A DNA stretch of 7,571 nucleotides from JALTID01 sp027004335 [NCBI: bacterium] (lineage in GTDB: Bacteria > JALSQH01), in the NCBI GenBank assembly GCA_027004335.1, contig JALTID010000195.1:1-7571 (forward strand), read 5' to 3'. Shown here piece after piece: positions 5,354 through 7,571 of the stretch (the first letter of the stretch is position 1; each line of letters begins with the position of its first letter). The notes beneath the pieces are model-generated. The model ran no database searches, was not told the DNA's origin, and saw nothing but the letters and a program-made list of their open reading frames with translations. The translations under genes and the position numbers were made by a program.

Positions 5354-6208
5354 ATGGGAAATATAATAGATGGTAAAAAAATAAGCGCTTCAATTAAAGA
5401 AGAGGTAAAAAAAGAAGTTGAATTTTTAAAAGAAAAAATTGGCAGGGCACCAGGATTAACAGTTATACTTGTAGGTGAAGACCCGGCATCACAGATATAT
5501 GTTAAAAACAAAGAAAAGACAGCAAAAGAACTGGGGATCAACGGGGAAATTATAAGAATGCCAAGAAGTACAACGCAGGAGGAACTTCTGAAAAAAATTG
5601 ATGAACTTAATAATAACCCGGAAGTTGATGGTATTCTGGTTCAGCTTCCTCTTCCCTCTCATATTGATGAATTTCAGGTAACCCTCGCCATAGACCCATC
5701 AAAAGATGTGGATGGCTTCCATCCCGTGAATATGGGGAAGCTCCTGATTGGCAAACCGGGAATAATTCCCTGTACCCCCTATGGAATAATAAAAATGTTA
5801 GAATATGAGAAAATTGAAATAGAGGGGAAAAATGCTGTAATAATTGGTAGAAGTAACATCGTGGGGAAACCTGTTTCAATACTTCTCCTTCAGAGGCATG
5901 CCACAGTTACAATTTGTCATTCAAGAACAAAAAATCTACCTGATATAGTGAAAGGTGCTGATATTCTTGTAGCCGCTGTGGGAAAAGCTAAATTTGTTAA
6001 AGGAAATTGGATAAAAGATGGTGCTGTGATTATTGATGTGGGTATAAATAGAGACGAAAACAGTAAGCTGGTCGGAGATGTGGATTTTGAAGAAGCCGAG
6101 AAGAAAGCCTCACATATTACCCCTGTTCCCGGTGGTGTGGGTCCAATGACAATTGCAATGCTAATGTACAACACCCTTCAGACTTTTAAGACTCATAATA
6201 GCTTATGA
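5354..6208 (+). CDS. folD: Bifunctional methylenetetrahydrofolate dehydrogenase / methenyltetrahydrofolate cyclohydrolase
   Basis: FolD reversibly converts 5,10-methylene-THF to 5,10-methenyl-THF with NAD(P)+ and then to 10-formyl-THF in the cytosol. The 284-residue length is normal. The N-terminal folate domain shows DPASQIYVKNKEK (43-55), with the catalytic pair Tyr 49 and Lys 53. GILVQLPLP follows at 93-101 (Gln 97), then DVDGFHPVNMG at 118-128 (Asp 120) and the PCTPYG motif at 139-144. The Rossmann nucleotide domain follows with VIIGRSNIVGKP at 162-173, CHSRT at 188-192, and DVGINR at 228-233. The closing PGGVGPMT at 259-266 is fully conserved. The start ATG 5354 has AGGAGGT just upstream. 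It leads the operon with gcvT starting 23 bases after its stop, so it is co-expressed with the enzymes that generate its substrate from glycine. Cofactor preference cannot be told by eye. Confidence 0.97.
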   Translation: MGNIIDGKKISASIKEEVKKEVEFLKEKIGRAPGLTVILVGEDPASQIYVKNKEKTAKELGINGEIIRMPRSTTQEELLKKIDELNNNPEVDGILVQLPLPSHIDEFQVTLAIDPSKDVDGFHPVNMGKLLIGKPGIIPCTPYGIIKMLEYEKIEIEGKNAVIIGRSNIVGKPVSILLLQRHATVTICHSRTKNLPDIVKGADILVAAVGKAKFVKGNWIKDGAVIIDVGINRDENSKLVGDVDFEEAEKKASHITPVPGGVGPMTIAMLMYNTLQTFKTHNSL

Positions 6209-6231
6209 AAAAAATAAAAAAGGAATAAAAA

Positions 6232-7326
6232 ATGGGTGAACTCAAAAGAACTCCTCTCTACGAAGAACATATCAAAGCTGGGGCAAGAATGGTGGAATTT
6301 TCCGATTTTGAAATGCCAGTCCAGTATGTAGGTGTTATCAAAGAACATCTCAACACCAGAGAGAATGTTTCTCTCTTTGATGTCAGCCACATGGGAGAAA
6401 TTTTAGTTGAGGGGAAGGAGGCAGCTGAGCTTCTTCAGAAACTAACAGCAAATGATATCTCAAAAATGTATGACGGTAGAGCTCAGTACTCAATTCTCAT
6501 GAATGAAAATGGCGGAGCCGTAGATGACATTGTGATATATAGATTCAATGAAGAAAAATACTTTATCTGTGTAAATGCTGCAAACAGGGAAAAGGATTTT
6601 AACTGGATCTCATCTCATAATGACACAGGGGCAACCGTACTTAATTTATCTGATGAATACGCCCAGATTGCAGTCCAGGGACCAAAGAGTATCCCCTTCC
6701 TGGAAGAGATCACAGGATTAGAACTTTCCAGTGTCAAATTTTATCACTTCCTCACAGGCAAATTTCCCGGCGATATTGATACTATCTATTCCAGAACAGG
6801 TTACACGGGGGAGAAGGGTTTTGAGCTTTATATTTCCCCGGACAAAGCTGTTTTTGTCTGGAATTTTCTTTTAGAAAAAGGTGAAAAGTATGGTATACTT
6901 CCCGCCGGCCTTGGGGCAAGAGACACCTTAAGACTGGAAATGGGATATCCTCTTTATGGACACGAACTAACAGATGAGATCACCCCACTGGAAGCAGGAC
7001 TTGATAGATTTGTAAAACTTGAAAAGGGGAATTTCTTTGGAAGAGAAACTCTTTTAAAGCAAAAAGAGGGTGGTCTGAGAAGAAAAATTTATCCTATCAT
7101 TATAAAAGAAAAAGGAATTCCAAGAGAGGGATATAAAATACTTGTAAATTCTGTTGAAAATGGTTATATTACCAGTGGAACAATATCACCGGTGCTTAAA
7201 AGAGGCATAGGAGTGGGGATGATTGAAAATATTCATTTGAAAAAATTAGATGAGGTTGATATTATTATCCGTGATAAAAATTTTAAGGCGATTATCTGGG
7301 AGACACCCTTTGTAAAGAAAAAATAA
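6232..7326 (+). CDS. gcvT: Aminomethyltransferase, glycine cleavage system T protein
   Basis: T protein takes the aminomethyl group from lipoyl-GcvH, releases ammonia and forms 5,10-methylene-THF. The 364-residue length is standard. Recognisable segments are LFDVSHMGEI (48-57), ENGGAVDDIVIYRF (92-105) containing the Asp pair that includes the catalytic aspartate, AQIAVQGP (144-151), and SRTGYTGEKGFELYI (187-201). LPAGLGARDTLRLEMGYPLY (213-232) follows, with GHELTDEITPLEAGL (233-247) after it. The C-terminal barrel domain ends with TSGTISPVLKRGIGVGMI (304-321). These distinguish a true GcvT from the related YgfZ or dimethylglycine dehydrogenase proteins. ATG 6232 is preceded by AAGGA with seven bases of spacing, set in an A-rich 23-base gap after folD. 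The gene is followed 18 bases later by gcvH, the usual gcvT-gcvH order. Confidence 0.96.
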   Translation: MGELKRTPLYEEHIKAGARMVEFSDFEMPVQYVGVIKEHLNTRENVSLFDVSHMGEILVEGKEAAELLQKLTANDISKMYDGRAQYSILMNENGGAVDDIVIYRFNEEKYFICVNAANREKDFNWISSHNDTGATVLNLSDEYAQIAVQGPKSIPFLEEITGLELSSVKFYHFLTGKFPGDIDTIYSRTGYTGEKGFELYISPDKAVFVWNFLLEKGEKYGILPAGLGARDTLRLEMGYPLYGHELTDEITPLEAGLDRFVKLEKGNFFGRETLLKQKEGGLRRKIYPIIIKEKGIPREGYKILVNSVENGYITSGTISPVLKRGIGVGMIENIHLKKLDEVDIIIRDKNFKAIIWETPFVKKK

Positions 7327-7344
7327 ACAAAGGAGAGGAAAGAT

Positions 7345-7571
7345 ATGAAGATCAGACTTCCAGCAGATGAAGATATCAGGTATACAGAAACTCATGAGTG
7401 GGCAAGAAAAGAATCTGACACTCTTATTACCGTGGGTATAACAGAATACGCAGTAAAAGAATTAGGAGACATAGTTTATATTGAACTCCCTGAAGTGGAA
7501 ACTGAAATTGAAGCAAAAGAACCCTTTGGCACAATAGAATCTGTAAAAGCTGTTTCAGACCTTATTTCTCC
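7345..7571 (+). CDS. gcvH: Glycine cleavage system H protein, lipoyl carrier (3' end beyond the window)
   Basis: The first 75 codons are present and the frame is open at the right edge. GcvH carries the aminomethyl group on a lipoylated lysine between the P, T and L proteins. The visible part fits the family: RYTETHEWA (12-20), the VGITEYAVKELGDIVYIELP stretch at 30-49, and the lipoylation segment ESVKAVSDL at 65-73, with the acceptor Lys at 68. Typical full length is about 125-130 residues, so a little over half is seen. The start ATG 7345 has AGGAG upstream in AAAGGAGAGGAAAGAT. It lies 18 bases after gcvT and is surely cotranscribed. The P-protein genes probably follow outside the window (inference from common order). 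Confidence 0.95.
   Translation, partial: MKIRLPADEDIRYTETHEWARKESDTLITVGITEYAVKELGDIVYIELPEVETEIEAKEPFGTIESVKAVSDLIS

Noticed and set aside
6201-6231. A-rich folD-gcvT gap as a frameshift or slippage site
   Set aside because: The A runs lie after the folD stop codon and before the gcvT start, so slippage would not change either protein; it simply leaves the Shine-Dalgarno unstructured.
5607-6390. Minus-strand frames of 65-90 codons opposite folD and gcvT
   Set aside because: Both plus-strand genes are highly conserved across their full length; the antisense frames have no recognisable domain or start signals.

Overview
The window looks like ordinary chromosomal DNA from a low-GC bacterium. 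It holds nine protein genes in two divergent blocks, packed with short gaps. I see no RNA genes, insertion sequences, CRISPR arrays or phage genes, and no gene-free stretch longer than about 120 bases. AGA and ATA codons are frequent and the proteins are rich in Lys, Glu and Ile, which would suit an anaerobe or thermophile, but the taxon cannot be fixed from this sequence. A WaaE-like glycosyltransferase hints at a Gram-negative type envelope.

Leftward block (5233 down to 1, minus strand). In transcription order: a family 2 glycosyltransferase (5233-4484); a PfkB-family sugar-phosphate kinase of the 1-phosphofructokinase type (4428-3490); a two-CBS-domain protein (3473-3063); the DNA polymerase/3'-5' exonuclease PolX (3029-1305); a single-domain ArsA/Get3-type ATPase with a C-terminal Hsp20-like domain (1305-145); and the first 45 codons of an unrecognised protein (137-1). 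From the kinase onward the gaps are 16, 33, -1 and 7 bases, so these five genes are probably one operon. The last three are linked by a TGATG stop/start overlap and by a Shine-Dalgarno that contains the preceding stop codon. A 50-base gap with a candidate promoter separates the glycosyltransferase from the kinase.

Divergent control region (5234-5353). Two good sigma70-like promoters point away from each other. Each predicts a very short leader of roughly 10-15 bases, which leaves no room for a riboswitch.

Rightward block (5354 to 7571, plus strand). folD, gcvT and the start of gcvH form a one-carbon operon. The glycine cleavage system (GcvT and GcvH, with GcvP and a lipoamide dehydrogenase not seen here) makes 5,10-methylene-THF from glycine. 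FolD interconverts that with 10-formyl-THF, so the first gene handles the product of the following ones.

The most interesting items are the ArsA-like ATPase, which has a single cysteine and so cannot form the usual metal sites, its tightly coupled unknown partner gene, and an in-phase T TTT TTA slippery heptamer at the junction to its C-terminal domain. I found no clear undescribed multi-gene system.
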